DNA of 64,000 bases, from positions 42,100 through 106,099 of the forward strand of contig NZ_LZIL01000006.1 in the NCBI RefSeq assembly GCF_001667075.1. The letters run 5' to 3'. Source of the stretch: Mycobacterium sp. 852014-52450_SCH5900713. Lineage in GTDB: Bacteria; Actinomycetota; Actinomycetes; Mycobacteriales; Mycobacteriaceae. Both the position numbers and the translations under genes were made by a program. Each line of letters begins with the position of its first letter. Within the stretch, counting starts at the first letter, position 1. The notes under the pieces were generated by a model. The model did not search any database. It saw only the letters and a program-made list of their open reading frames with translations, and was not told where the DNA came from. Below, in pieces: positions 18,393-27,225 of this stretch.

Positions 18393-21041
18393 TCAGCGTT
18401 TCAGCCGGATGTGCCATCGGACGAAGCCGGTGTAGGCGATGGACAGGAACGCGAGCATCGCCATGTCGAACACGAAGATGTGTTTCGAGTGCTGCCAGAT
18501 CGGGTCGTTGGTCGGGATCTGTTTGACCTTCACCAGCGACGGAAAGTCGATCGACGACGCGCCCGCGGCGTAGCCCCAGCGGGCCGGTGTCAGCCACGCG
18601 AGCTCCTCGAGGCCGAAGCGCTGATAGACCGGGATCATGCCGCTGGAGAACACCAGCTGCGACATGATCGACACCACCAGCAGCGGCATGATCTGTTCGT
18701 TGGACTGCGCCACGGCCGACAGCAGCAGGCCGAGCATCGCCGACGCCACACAGGTGCCGGCGACGGTGACGAACAGCGAGAAGGTGGAGTTGCCGAAGAA
18801 CGGCGGGTGGGCCGTCGGCGCACCCTTGCCCAGCCGCACGATCATCGTCGCGACGGCCGCCTGCATCGTCGCGAAGATGCAGAACACCGCGATCTTTGCC
18901 AGCAGGTAGGCGGTCGTGGACAGCCCGACGGCCTGCTCCCGCCGGAAGATGGCGCGCTCGCCGATCAGGTCGCGGATGGTCAGCGCGGTGCCCATGAAGA
19001 CGGCGCCGATGTTCAGCAGCACCATGATGTACTGCGGCTGCGTGGGGGCGACGCCCAGCGGATCGGCCGGGCCGAGGCCGGGGTGGGGGCCTTTCACCGT
19101 CAGCGACAGCGCGCCGATGAGGAACGGCAGGATCGCCAGGAAGATCGTGTAACCGCGGTCGGACACGACGAGGCGCACCTGGCGGCGGGCGATCGTGGAC
19201 AGCTGCCGCCATAGGTCCGACTTCGGGGGTTCGCCCAGGTCGGCCGGGCTCTGCGGGGACGGCGCCTGGGACTGCTGCTGATTGCGCTCCTTGAACCGGC
19301 GGTTGGCCTCGTCGGGGTCGGCGCCCACCTTGGCGAAGATGTCGGCCCAGTTGCGGGTGCCCATGGCCGCCTCGACCTGGTCGGGTGGCCCGCAGAACGC
19401 GGTCTTGCCGCCCGGCGCGACCAGCAGGATCTGATCGCAGACGTCCAGGTAGGACACCGAGTGGGTCACCACCAACACCGTGCGGCCGGCGTCGGCGAGC
19501 TGGCGCAGCATCAGCATGACCTGACGGTCCAGCGCGGGGTCCAGGCCGGAGGTCGGCTCGTCGAGCAGCAGCAGGGAGGGCTGGGTGAGCAGCTCGAGGG
19601 CCACCGAGGCGCGCTTGCGCTGGCCGCCCGACAGCTTGTCGACCCGGGTTTCGGCGTGCTTGGTCATGTCGAGTTCTTCGAGCACCTGGGCGACGATCTG
19701 AGCCCGCTCGGCTTTGCTGGTGTCGGGGGGCAGCCGCAACTCGGCGGCGTAGTTCAGGGCCTGGTTGACGGTCAGCTGGCGGTGCACGACGTCGTCCTGC
19801 GGGACCATCCCGATCCTGCTGCGCATCGACGCGTACTCGGCGTGGATGTCATGACCCTCGAAGGTCACGGTGCCCGAAGTGGGGCTGGTGTAGCCCACGA
19901 TCAGTCGCGACAGCGTGGTCTTGCCGGCACCCGAACCACCGATGATGGCCGTCAGCGTGCCGGGCCGGGCGGTCAGCGAGATGTGGTCGAGCAGCTGCTT
20001 TCCGTGGTCGACGGTGTAGCACACGGAGTTCACTTCCAGGCCGCCGGTGCGCGTCGCCGCCTCGGTGCGGCGGAGCAGCTCACCGCGGGTGAAGACCAGG
20101 TCGACGTTTCCGATGGTGACCACGTCGCCCTCGGTCAGCACCGCGGACCCCACCCGCACACCGTTGACGAAGGTCCCGTTGACGCTGTGGGCGTCGCGGA
20201 TCTCGGTGCCCAGCGGCGTCTGGGTCAGAAACGCGTGATGGCGTGACGCGAGGACGTCCTGGATGACGACGTCGTTGTCGGTGGCACGGCCGATGGTCAG
20301 CGCGCCGGAAGGCTTCTGGATGGCCCCGGATCGCGAGGGCCTGAGCGCCTGGAACATCTTCGTCGCCAGGTTCGCCACCTCGGGCGGCTTGGCGTTGGTG
20401 GGTGACATCCGGGTTTCCGGCGCCGGCATCGGCGGGTGCGGCTGGAAGGTGGAAGGTGGCGCTGGTACGACGGGCGGAGGAGCCGGCGCGCGGCCGCCGC
20501 CTGGGTACATCGGTTGCCCCGGCGGGGCGGGGCGCTGCCCGGCCGCGCCCGGGTGCGGGCGCCGCGGCGGCGACGCCCAGTTGGGCGGGCGGCCCGCCGG
20601 TCCGGGTGGGGGACCGGGTGGCGCGGCGACGGGCGGGCCACCCGGCGCGGCGGACCAGGCCGTCCCGCCGGGGTGAGCGGCGGCCGGAATGCCCATCGAT
20701 TCGGTTTGCGGTGGGCGCCCGGCCATTCCCTGGTGCCGCCCAACCTCGAACAGCAGCTGAGGCCCGTCCGGGTTTCCGATGTTGAGGCACTGACCGTCGT
20801 GGATCTCGACCACCGGCACCCGCCGACCGTTCACGAAAGTGCCGTTGAGCGAACCGTTGTCGATCGCCAGCCACCGGCCCTGGTCGAAGCGCAGCAACAG
20901 ATGCGCGCGCGAGATCAACGGGTGCGTGATGCGCATGTCGGCGCGCAGATCGCGCCCCACCACCACGTCGTGACCGGCGGCAAAGGTGCGTTCTGACCCG
21001 TCAAAACGAACCGTCAAGACGGGCGGGGCTGCTGAGCTCAT
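18393..21041 (-). CDS. FHA-domain ABC exporter, Rv1747-like, first copy
   Basis: An 882-residue paralogue of the next gene, with the same order of FHA1 (GRDLRADMRITHPLISRAH), linker, FHA2, ABC ATPase (GGSGAGKTT, LSGGQRKR, LLLLDEPTSGLD) and six membrane helices. The linker is longer here and very rich in Pro, Gly and Ala (about 120-210). The two FHA domains should bind phospho-Thr, so Ser/Thr kinase control is expected. The frame is open to 21086, but the ATG at 21041 gives MSSAAPPVLTVRF, matching the Rv1747 start. It lies 69 bases downstream of the oxidoreductase gene on the same strand. Confidence 0.92.
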   Translation of the reverse strand: MSSAAPPVLTVRFDGSERTFAAGHDVVVGRDLRADMRITHPLISRAHLLLRFDQGRWLAIDNGSLNGTFVNGRRVPVVEIHDGQCLNIGNPDGPQLLFEVGRHQGMAGRPPQTESMGIPAAAHPGGTAWSAAPGGPPVAAPPGPPPGPAGRPPNWASPPRRPHPGAAGQRPAPPGQPMYPGGGRAPAPPPVVPAPPSTFQPHPPMPAPETRMSPTNAKPPEVANLATKMFQALRPSRSGAIQKPSGALTIGRATDNDVVIQDVLASRHHAFLTQTPLGTEIRDAHSVNGTFVNGVRVGSAVLTEGDVVTIGNVDLVFTRGELLRRTEAATRTGGLEVNSVCYTVDHGKQLLDHISLTARPGTLTAIIGGSGAGKTTLSRLIVGYTSPTSGTVTFEGHDIHAEYASMRSRIGMVPQDDVVHRQLTVNQALNYAAELRLPPDTSKAERAQIVAQVLEELDMTKHAETRVDKLSGGQRKRASVALELLTQPSLLLLDEPTSGLDPALDRQVMLMLRQLADAGRTVLVVTHSVSYLDVCDQILLVAPGGKTAFCGPPDQVEAAMGTRNWADIFAKVGADPDEANRRFKERNQQQSQAPSPQSPADLGEPPKSDLWRQLSTIARRQVRLVVSDRGYTIFLAILPFLIGALSLTVKGPHPGLGPADPLGVAPTQPQYIMVLLNIGAVFMGTALTIRDLIGERAIFRREQAVGLSTTAYLLAKIAVFCIFATMQAAVATMIVRLGKGAPTAHPPFFGNSTFSLFVTVAGTCVASAMLGLLLSAVAQSNEQIMPLLVVSIMSQLVFSSGMIPVYQRFGLEELAWLTPARWGYAAGASSIDFPSLVKVKQIPTNDPIWQHSKHIFVFDMAMLAFLSIAYTGFVRWHIRLKR

Positions 21042-21110
21042 CGCACCAACTGTAACTCGTGGACCCGAGGCCAACCTGAGGCCCAAATGTGCGTTGGCGG
21101 CCCGCGATCG

Positions 21111-22319
21111 TCAGCGGGCTAGCAGATCGGGCGCGCCTGTGACCACGCACTGGGTGCGGGTGTAGATGGTGGCCATGCACTTGTTGCAGTGCGTGCAGGC
21201 CGAACGCACGCTGTGCGCGGCGCCGTCTGCCGCGATCCGATTGATCAGGTCCGGCTCGGCCAGCAGCGCCCGGCCCATCGCGACGAATTGGAATCCCTCG
21301 GCCATCGCCAGGTCCATCGTTTCCCGATTGGTGATGCCGCCGAGCAGGATCAGCGGCATGGTCAGCTCGGCGCGGAACAGCTTGGCGTGCCGCAACAAAT
21401 AGGCCTCGCGGTAGGGGTATTCGCGAAGGAACTTCTTGCCCGTCATGCGCATGCCCCAGCTCAGCGGCGGCTTGAACGCCCCGGCGAATTCCTTGAGCGG
21501 CGCGTCACCGTGGAACAGGTACATCGGGTTGACCAGCGAGCTGCCCGCGGTGAGTTCGATCGCGTCCAGCCCGCCGTCGTCCTGCAGCCACTTGGCGGTG
21601 GTCAGCGATTCCTCGATGGAGATGCCGCCGCGGACGCCGTCGGTCATGTTGAGCTTGGCGGTGACCGCGATCGGCGTGCCCTCCTTTTCCACCGCCCGGC
21701 GCACGGCCATGACCATGCCGCGGGCCACCTTCGCCCGGTTTTCCAGCGATCCGCCGAACTCGTCGTCGCGGCGGTTGATCAGCGGGGACAGGAACGAGCT
21801 GGCGAAGTAGTTGTGGCCCAAGTGGATTTCGACCGCGTCGAAGCCGGCTTCGATGGCCAGCCGGACCGCGTTGGCGTGCCCCTCGATGACATCGTTGATG
21901 TCGTCGCGGGTCGCCTTCTTGGCGAACCGCATCCCGATCGGATTGAAGAACCGCACCGGCGCCAGCGCCCTGGCCTTGTTGGATTTGGCGTTGGCGACCG
22001 GACCGGCGTGGCCGATCTGCGCGCTGACCGCCGCGCCCTCGGCGTGGATCGCGTCGGTGAGCCGCCGGAATCCAGGCACCGCCTCCGGGCGCATCCAGAT
22101 GCCGTTGCCCTCGGTGCGGCCGCCGGGGGAGACGGCGCAGTAGGCGACGGTCGTCATGCCGACGCCGCCCGCCGCGGGCAGGCGGTGGTATTCGATCAGG
22201 TCGTCGGTCACCAAGGTGTCGGGCGTGCGGGCCTCGAAGGTCGCCGATTTGATGGTGCGGTTGCGCAGCGTGATCGGGCCGAGCTTGGCCGGGCTGAACA
22301 CGTCCGGAGGGGTTGACAT
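21111..22319 (-). CDS. NADH:flavin oxidoreductase, old yellow enzyme family
   Basis: A 402-residue FMN TIM barrel of the old yellow enzyme/2,4-dienoyl-CoA reductase family. IGHAG and [36 protein letters not shown] (read as two adjoining motifs) are family landmarks. The motif carrying HxxH/N near 170 supplies the substrate-binding His. The C-terminus has a Cys cluster, CTHCNKC then Cys nine residues on; the related FeS enzymes usually show C-x2-C-x3-C-x11-C, so cluster binding is uncertain. The orthologue is probably Rv3359 (from memory). The physiological substrate is unknown. It is divergent from folD. Confidence 0.88.
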   Translation of the reverse strand: MSTPPDVFSPAKLGPITLRNRTIKSATFEARTPDTLVTDDLIEYHRLPAAGGVGMTTVAYCAVSPGGRTEGNGIWMRPEAVPGFRRLTDAIHAEGAAVSAQIGHAGPVANAKSNKARALAPVRFFNPIGMRFAKKATRDDINDVIEGHANAVRLAIEAGFDAVEIHLGHNYFASSFLSPLINRRDDEFGGSLENRAKVARGMVMAVRRAVEKEGTPIAVTAKLNMTDGVRGGISIEESLTTAKWLQDDGGLDAIELTAGSSLVNPMYLFHGDAPLKEFAGAFKPPLSWGMRMTGKKFLREYPYREAYLLRHAKLFRAELTMPLILLGGITNRETMDLAMAEGFQFVAMGRALLAEPDLINRIAADGAAHSVRSACTHCNKCMATIYTRTQCVVTGAPDLLAR

Positions 22320-22402
22320 ATCGGGAGCTTAATGGTGGTCGCAAGCGCGGCGAAGCCGGGCGTGGCGGGTCGCCATCCCCGCTGTCTGCCAGACTGTCAG
22401 GC

Positions 22403-23248
22403 GTGGGCGCAATCACACTGGACGGCAAGGCCACCCGCGACGAGATCTTCGTCGACCTCAAACAACGGGTGGCCGCGCTGACCGCGTCGGGTCGCACCCC
22501 CGGACTGGGCACCATCCTGGTCGGTGACGATCCCGGCTCGCAGGCCTACGTGCGCGGCAAGCACGCGGATTGCGCCAAGGTCGGCATCACGTCGATCCGC
22601 CGCGACCTGCCCGCCGACATCAGCACCGCGACGCTGGAAGACACGATCGACGAGCTGAACGCCAACCCCGACTGCACCGGCTACATCGTGCAGTTGCCGC
22701 TGCCCAAGCAGCTGGACGAGAACGCGGCGCTGGAGCGTGTCGACCCGAACAAGGACGCGGACGGACTGCACCCGACGAACCTGGGCCGGCTGGTGCTCAG
22801 CGTTCCGGCACCGCTGCCGTGTACCGCGCGGGGGATCGTGCACCTGCTGCGGCGCTACGACGTCGAGATCGCGGGGGCGCATGTGGTCATCATCGGCCGC
22901 GGGGTGACGGTCGGCCGCCCGTTGGGGCTGCTGCTCACCCGCCGTTCCGAGAACGCCACGGTGACGTTGTGCCACACCGGAACTCGCGATCTGGCCGCGC
23001 ACACCCGGCAGGCGGACATCGTCGTGGCCGCCGTCGGGGTGCCGCACATGCTGACCGCCGACATGGTGCGTCCGGGCGCCGCGGTCGTCGACGTGGGCGT
23101 CAGCCGGACCGACAACGGGTTGGTCGGCGACGTGCACCCCGACGTGTGGGAGGTCGCCGGCCACGTGTCGCCGAATCCCGGCGGAGTCGGTCCCTTGACC
23201 CGGGCGTTCCTGCTGAGCAACGTCGTCGAGCTGGCCGAGCGGCAATGA
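22403..23248 (+). CDS. folD: bifunctional methylenetetrahydrofolate dehydrogenase/cyclohydrolase
   Basis: A 281-residue FolD, the same length as the M. tuberculosis enzyme. It oxidises 5,10-methylene-THF with NADP and hydrolyses the methenyl form to 10-formyl-THF, feeding one-carbon metabolism. Visible motifs are [14 protein letters not shown] (catalytic Lys), [20 protein letters not shown] and the Rossmann motif [23 protein letters not shown] closes the active site. The frame is open to 22313, but the GTG at 22403 gives the conserved [15 protein letters not shown] start. The stop overlaps the next gene's ATG. Confidence 0.95.
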   Translation: MGAITLDGKATRDEIFVDLKQRVAALTASGRTPGLGTILVGDDPGSQAYVRGKHADCAKVGITSIRRDLPADISTATLEDTIDELNANPDCTGYIVQLPLPKQLDENAALERVDPNKDADGLHPTNLGRLVLSVPAPLPCTARGIVHLLRRYDVEIAGAHVVIIGRGVTVGRPLGLLLTRRSENATVTLCHTGTRDLAAHTRQADIVVAAVGVPHMLTADMVRPGAAVVDVGVSRTDNGLVGDVHPDVWEVAGHVSPNPGGVGPLTRAFLLSNVVELAERQ

Positions 23249-23526
23249 ACGCGAGGTCCGTCGTCAGGGCCCAGTGGCCGATCCTGCTGGTCGGCTTGAC
23301 CTTCGCCACGGCGCTCGCGCTGGTGGGGGCCAGCTTCTGGCGTCGCGGTTCGCTGCTGATCGGTATCGGGGTCGGTCTGGCGGCGGCGTTGCGATTGGTG
23401 CTGTCCGATGATCGGTCCGGTCTTTTGGCGGTGCGCAGCAAGGGAATTGACTTCATCACCACCGCGACGGTCGCGGGAGCGATGGTCTACATCGCGTGGA
23501 CCATCGATCCGCTCGGCACCCGTTAG
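23245..23526 (+). CDS. DUF3017 small membrane protein
   Basis: A 93-residue integral membrane protein with three predicted helices: [21 protein letters not shown], a [16 protein letters not shown] segment and [17 protein letters not shown]. It corresponds to Rv3355c (from memory), which also follows folD. Its ATG overlaps the folD stop (ATGA), so translation is coupled. The family is conserved in actinobacteria, but no function is known. The stop overlaps the convergent DUF732 gene by four bases. Confidence 0.85.
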   Translation: MNARSVVRAQWPILLVGLTFATALALVGASFWRRGSLLIGIGVGLAAALRLVLSDDRSGLLAVRSKGIDFITTATVAGAMVYIAWTIDPLGTR

Positions 23527-24026
23527 ATACCCGGGATCTGCCCGGCCATCCCGGGGATCTGCCCCGCCATTCCGGGGATCTGCCCCGCCATCCCGGGCAT
23601 GCCGGGGATCTGCCCGGCCATGCCGGGCATCTGCGGCACCGCGCCGGACAGATTGCCGCTGGCCAGGTTTGCCATCTGTTCGGGACAGTAAGTCTGTATC
23701 GCGATGGTGGTGAACATGCGCGCCATCATGGGGGACATGCCCCGGCCGGACACGCTGGACGCGGCCGCGGCGAAGTTGCCGCCCGGCTGGGCGAGCATCG
23801 GGCAGATGGACTGACCGACCGACATCGCGTTCCCGGGTTCGCCGAAGTCGATGCCGGCGTGGTTGAGCGCGTCGATGAAATTGTCGTCGGGGTTGTCCGC
23901 GCCGGCTGGAGCCGCGAACGCCGACGCCGCGGTGAGCAGGCCGGCGGCCACCGCCAGCAGGCGAACGGTCAGGGGCTGGTTCCGAAACACCCAGATCCAG
24001 TGTTGCGTTCGTGAACGTGCCTTCAT
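23523..24026 (-). CDS. secreted DUF732 protein with a GQIPGMA repeat tail
   Basis: A 167-residue exported protein. A long basic N-region is followed by a signal peptide (VRLLAVAAGLLTAASAFAAPAGA). The DUF732 domain (about 45-128) has DDNFIDALNHAGIDF, SICPMLAQ and IQTYCPEQMANLASG, whose two Cys probably form a disulfide. The last 40 residues are a low-complexity tail of repeated MAGQIPG units. It resembles Rv3354 (from memory), which has only a short tail. A strong ribosome site, GGGGGAGG, lies six bases before the ATG. Function is unknown; the repeats could vary in number between strains. Confidence 0.85.
   Translation of the reverse strand: MKARSRTQHWIWVFRNQPLTVRLLAVAAGLLTAASAFAAPAGADNPDDNFIDALNHAGIDFGEPGNAMSVGQSICPMLAQPGGNFAAAASSVSGRGMSPMMARMFTTIAIQTYCPEQMANLASGNLSGAVPQMPGMAGQIPGMPGMAGQIPGMAGQIPGMAGQIPGI
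23527..23640. repeat. 21-bp in-frame tandem repeat (GQIPGMA)
   Basis: The stretch carries about five tandem 21-base units, slightly degenerate, with a core of GGGATCTGCCC-GCCAT on the plus strand. It encodes the end of the DUF732 protein on the minus strand. Unit length is a multiple of three, so gain or loss of units would keep the frame. One inserted PGM triplet-like unit breaks the strict period near 23595. Confidence 0.8.
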
Positions 24027-24284
24027 GCAGCCTCCCCCTCATTCGTGGAGTGCGCCGGAAGCACTCGAATCACGTTACGAACTCTGAGCTATCACTGTCA
24101 CGTTTGCGACACGGTGGGATAAAGCTTCGCACAATAAGCGTTTTGCGCGGTCACCGCGGCCGCAGCGTCGATTATTAGGGCGCCGTGTGGCGTCAAGACC
24201 CGCGGCGGATCGAGGCCACACTGTGATCTGACACGGCCGTAAGCTCCGGGCTTTTCGGTGAGAAATGTTTAAGAATCTCCGCAC

Positions 24285-25751
24285 ATGACGACGAATCGCA
24301 GCCGTCCGCTGGACCCCTGGTTGCAGAGGGACATCTCGCGCCAGGCCTTTCTCCGCGGCGCCGTCGGAATGCTGGCAACCGGTGCGGTTCTGGGCACCGC
24401 GCGGGCCGCGGCGGATCCCGTCGCCGGATGGGGCGGTCTGGCCTCCTCCATCGGCGGCACTGTTGTCCTGCCGACCAATGCCGCTCAATTCTCCACCAGC
24501 AAAAAGGTTTTCAACTCGTTCTATGACAACTCCAGTCCCGCTGCGGTCGTGACGGTTTCGTCGCAGGCCGACGTGCAGAAGGCGGTCGCATTCGCGGCGG
24601 CGAACAACCTCAAGGTCGCGCCGCGCGGCGGTGGGCATTCGTACGTCGGTGCCTCGAGCGCCAACGGCACGTTGGTCCTGGACCTGCGTGGGCTTCCGGG
24701 CGGCGCCAACTTCGACGGCAACAACGTCACCGTCACCCCGGCGACCACCCTGTACGCGATCCACCAGGCTTTGACCGGCGCCGGTCGCGCGATACCCAGC
24801 GGTACGTGCCCGACCGTCGGCGTCGCCGGTCTCGCGCTCGGCGGTGGGATCGGGCCCGACACCCGGCGCGCGGGCCTGACCTGTGACGCGCTGCAGTCGG
24901 CGACGGTCGTGCTGCCCAGCGGCGACGTGGTGACCGCCTCCGCCAACGACAACCCCGATCTGTTCTGGGCGCTTCGCGGCGGTGGCGGCGGCAATTTCGG
25001 GGTGACGACGTCGATGACGTTCTCCACCCTCGCGACGGCCGACAGCGACGTCGTGCGGCTCGACTTCCCGCCCGCGTCGGCCACCCAGGTGCTCGTCGGC
25101 TGGCAGTCCTGGCTCAACGCCGCCGACCGAAACACCTGGGGCATCGTCGATCTCATGGTCGGCTCCGCCCCGAATTGCCATGTGCTCGCAACGTGCCCGG
25201 CCGGCACGGGGTCGGGAGTGGTCGATGCGATCAAGTCCGCGGTCGGGGTGGCGCCCACCTCTGTTTCGAACAAGACGATGAACCGCACGGATCTGGTGAT
25301 GTTCCTGGCCGGCGGCAGCGCCGACCCTCCGGCGCGCTCCTTCGTGGCCGGATCCGACGTCGTCGGGCGGGTGGATTCCGCTGCGGCCCATGCCATTGCC
25401 ACCGCGATAGGGCAATGGCCGGCAGGCGCCGGACAGGCGTCGGTCCTCGTCGATCCGCTCGGTGGCGCCGTCGCGGACGTGGCCGCGGGTGACACCGCCT
25501 TTCCGTGGCGCAATCAGGCCGCCGTCCTGCAGTGGTACGTCGAACCCTCCAGTAGCCAGGTCAGCGCCGCGAACAGCTGGCTGAGCTCAGCGCACCAAGC
25601 GGTGCAACAGATTTCGGTCGGCGGATATGTGAACTACCTGGAGGCCAATGGCGCGCCGGCGCGCTACTTCGGCTCGAACCTGTCGCGGCTGACGACCGTG
25701 CGGCAGAAGTACGACCCGAATCGAGTCATGTTCTCCGGGCTGAACTTCTGA
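24285..25751 (+). CDS. FAD-linked oxidoreductase, berberine-bridge-enzyme type, exported
   Basis: A 488-residue PCMH/BBE flavoprotein. The N-terminus (SRQAFLRGAVGMLATGAVLG) resembles a Tat signal, but the second Arg is Gln, so the export route is unsure. The FAD domain has GGGHSYVG, whose His can bond FAD, and GTCPTVGVAGLALGGGIG, whose Cys supplies the second covalent link in bicovalent members. The substrate domain and a C-terminal BBE element (NYLEANGAPARYFGSNLSRL, then KYDPNRVMFS) follow. Such enzymes oxidise sugars or secondary metabolites with O2. In M. tuberculosis the matching region seems split into short ORFs (Rv3351c-Rv3353c, from memory); this copy is intact. Confidence 0.88.
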   Translation: MTTNRSRPLDPWLQRDISRQAFLRGAVGMLATGAVLGTARAAADPVAGWGGLASSIGGTVVLPTNAAQFSTSKKVFNSFYDNSSPAAVVTVSSQADVQKAVAFAAANNLKVAPRGGGHSYVGASSANGTLVLDLRGLPGGANFDGNNVTVTPATTLYAIHQALTGAGRAIPSGTCPTVGVAGLALGGGIGPDTRRAGLTCDALQSATVVLPSGDVVTASANDNPDLFWALRGGGGGNFGVTTSMTFSTLATADSDVVRLDFPPASATQVLVGWQSWLNAADRNTWGIVDLMVGSAPNCHVLATCPAGTGSGVVDAIKSAVGVAPTSVSNKTMNRTDLVMFLAGGSADPPARSFVAGSDVVGRVDSAAAHAIATAIGQWPAGAGQASVLVDPLGGAVADVAAGDTAFPWRNQAAVLQWYVEPSSSQVSAANSWLSSAHQAVQQISVGGYVNYLEANGAPARYFGSNLSRLTTVRQKYDPNRVMFSGLNF

Positions 25752-25755
25752 GTTC

Positions 25756-27075
25756 TCAGCGGCCGAGCAGACGATTCCGTTGTTCGACGTATTCCTCGTC
25801 GGATATCAGTCCCTCGTCGCGCAACCGGGCGAACTCGCGTATCTCGGCGGCGATCCCCGTCACCACGGTGCGCGGCTCGCTCTCCGCGGGCACGTCCTCA
25901 TCCGCATCGGAAGGCCGCTCGCTGATCGCCTGCCTGCCAACGGGTTCCGCGATCCGCTGATTATGGTCACGCCGGCCGACGGCGTCGCGAATGGCGCGTC
26001 CGGCCGTGCCGGCCAGGGCCATCTCGCCGAACGTGCTCTCGAAACCGGGTACCACCGCCGTGGCGGCGGCACCGGCGGGCGCGGCGGGCAACGCGAGCGC
26101 GATCGGGCGTACCGCCGGCGTGCCTGCCGCCCAGGTCGGCGGCACCGAGAGCCGCCCGATCGAGTCCGCCTCGCCCAGCCCCGCCGACGTCGTCGTTGAC
26201 AACACGTTCGGGGTTGTCGCCGGAACGGCCGGCGTCACCCCCCGCACTATCGAGACGGGCGCGCCATTCGCATCCCAATCACTGACGATGTCATCGGTGT
26301 GCAAACCGGTTTCAGCACCGACCAGGTCGATGGGCATGGATACCGCCCCCAGCGGGGCCAATGGGGCGTCGACTCCGTACGCAATGGCGTCGGCGCCGAC
26401 GTTGATCAGGTCCAACGGCGAGTTCACGCCGAGCGCGGACGCCGCCCCAGTCGCCGAGCTCACCGACCCCGCGGCGCTCGAGACCACGCTCTGGGTGGAC
26501 CCGGCGGGCAGCTGGGCGGCTTGGCTGAGCGCATTGGCCTGCGCCCCCGAATCGGTGTTCTGCTGCGGTGGCGTGAACGGCGTCATCTGCGTGGCCGCGG
26601 CCGAGGATCCCGCGTAGCCGTACATCGCGACGGCGTCTTGCGCCCACATCTCGCCGTACTGAGCCTCGGTCGCGGCGATCGCAGGCGTGTTCTGCCCCAA
26701 CAGATTCGTGGCGACCAACATCGCAAGCTGGCTCCGGTTGGCCGCGACCTCCGGCGGCGGCACGGTTGCCGCGAACGCTGCCTCATAGGCCGCGGCGGCC
26801 GAAATGGCCTGCGTAGCGGTCTGCTCCGCCTGCGCGGCGGTCGCGTTCAACCACGACACGTAGGAGTTGGCGGCGGCGGCCATCATGGCCGATGAGGGAC
26901 CCAGCCATGGTCCGGCGATGAGAGCGGAGACCACCGATTCGTACGAGCCGGCGGCGGTATACAGCTCTGCTGCAACCGATTCCCATGCCTGGGCGGCGGC
27001 AAGCATTGGTCCCGAACCCGGACCGGCATACATCAGGCCCGAGTTGACTTCCGGCGGAAGCGTCGCGAAATCCAT
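25756..27075 (-). CDS. PPE family protein (SVP subfamily) with SHOCT-like C-terminus
   Basis: A 439-residue PPE protein. The PPE domain (1 to about 180) starts [20 protein letters not shown] and includes [11 protein letters not shown] and the segment [17 protein letters not shown]. The linker is Ala/Thr/Pro-rich, with the subfamily motif SVPPTW near residue 310. The last 30 residues, [20 protein letters not shown] plus EQRNRLLGR, look like a SHOCT motif, which is unusual for PPE proteins. PPE proteins are type VII secretion substrates that usually pair with a PE partner; none is encoded here. It is convergent with the flavoprotein gene (four-base gap). Confidence 0.9.
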   Translation of the reverse strand: MDFATLPPEVNSGLMYAGPGSGPMLAAAQAWESVAAELYTAAGSYESVVSALIAGPWLGPSSAMMAAAANSYVSWLNATAAQAEQTATQAISAAAAYEAAFAATVPPPEVAANRSQLAMLVATNLLGQNTPAIAATEAQYGEMWAQDAVAMYGYAGSSAAATQMTPFTPPQQNTDSGAQANALSQAAQLPAGSTQSVVSSAAGSVSSATGAASALGVNSPLDLINVGADAIAYGVDAPLAPLGAVSMPIDLVGAETGLHTDDIVSDWDANGAPVSIVRGVTPAVPATTPNVLSTTTSAGLGEADSIGRLSVPPTWAAGTPAVRPIALALPAAPAGAAATAVVPGFESTFGEMALAGTAGRAIRDAVGRRDHNQRIAEPVGRQAISERPSDADEDVPAESEPRTVVTGIAAEIREFARLRDEGLISDEEYVEQRNRLLGR

Positions 27076-27087
27076 TGCACCGCCGGC

Positions 27088-27147
27088 CTATTTGAACGAG
27101 TCCGGGTTGACCGGGTAAGCGGCAATCCCCCCAGCGATGGACGACAA
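27088..27147 (-). CDS. putative 19-codon leader ORF of the PPE gene
   Basis: This TTG-initiated ORF encodes LSSIAGGIAAYPVNPDSFK and ends 12 bases before the PPE ATG. A GGGGGAG ribosome site lies four bases before the TTG, stronger than anything directly before the PPE gene. It could be a translated leader that brings ribosomes to the PPE start, or chance. The peptide matches nothing I recognise. Confidence 0.3.
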   Translation of the reverse strand: MSSIAGGIAAYPVNPDSFK

Positions 27148-27225
27148 AGGTCTCCCCCTCAATGAATTTTTGGCACGGCGCGGCTCAGCCTGCGCCGCGA
27201 CGTTTCGGATCAGTGGGTTTTGCGG

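Noticed and set aside
16523..18526. 667-codon ORF antisense to the FHA-ABC gene
   Set aside because: Entirely covered by a well-supported transporter gene; composition is of shadow type.
23523..24042. Long minus-strand ORF 22855-24042 as an alternative to the DUF732 gene
   Set aside because: The DUF732 frame has a signal peptide, a strong ribosome site and family motifs; the longer one crosses folD antisense.
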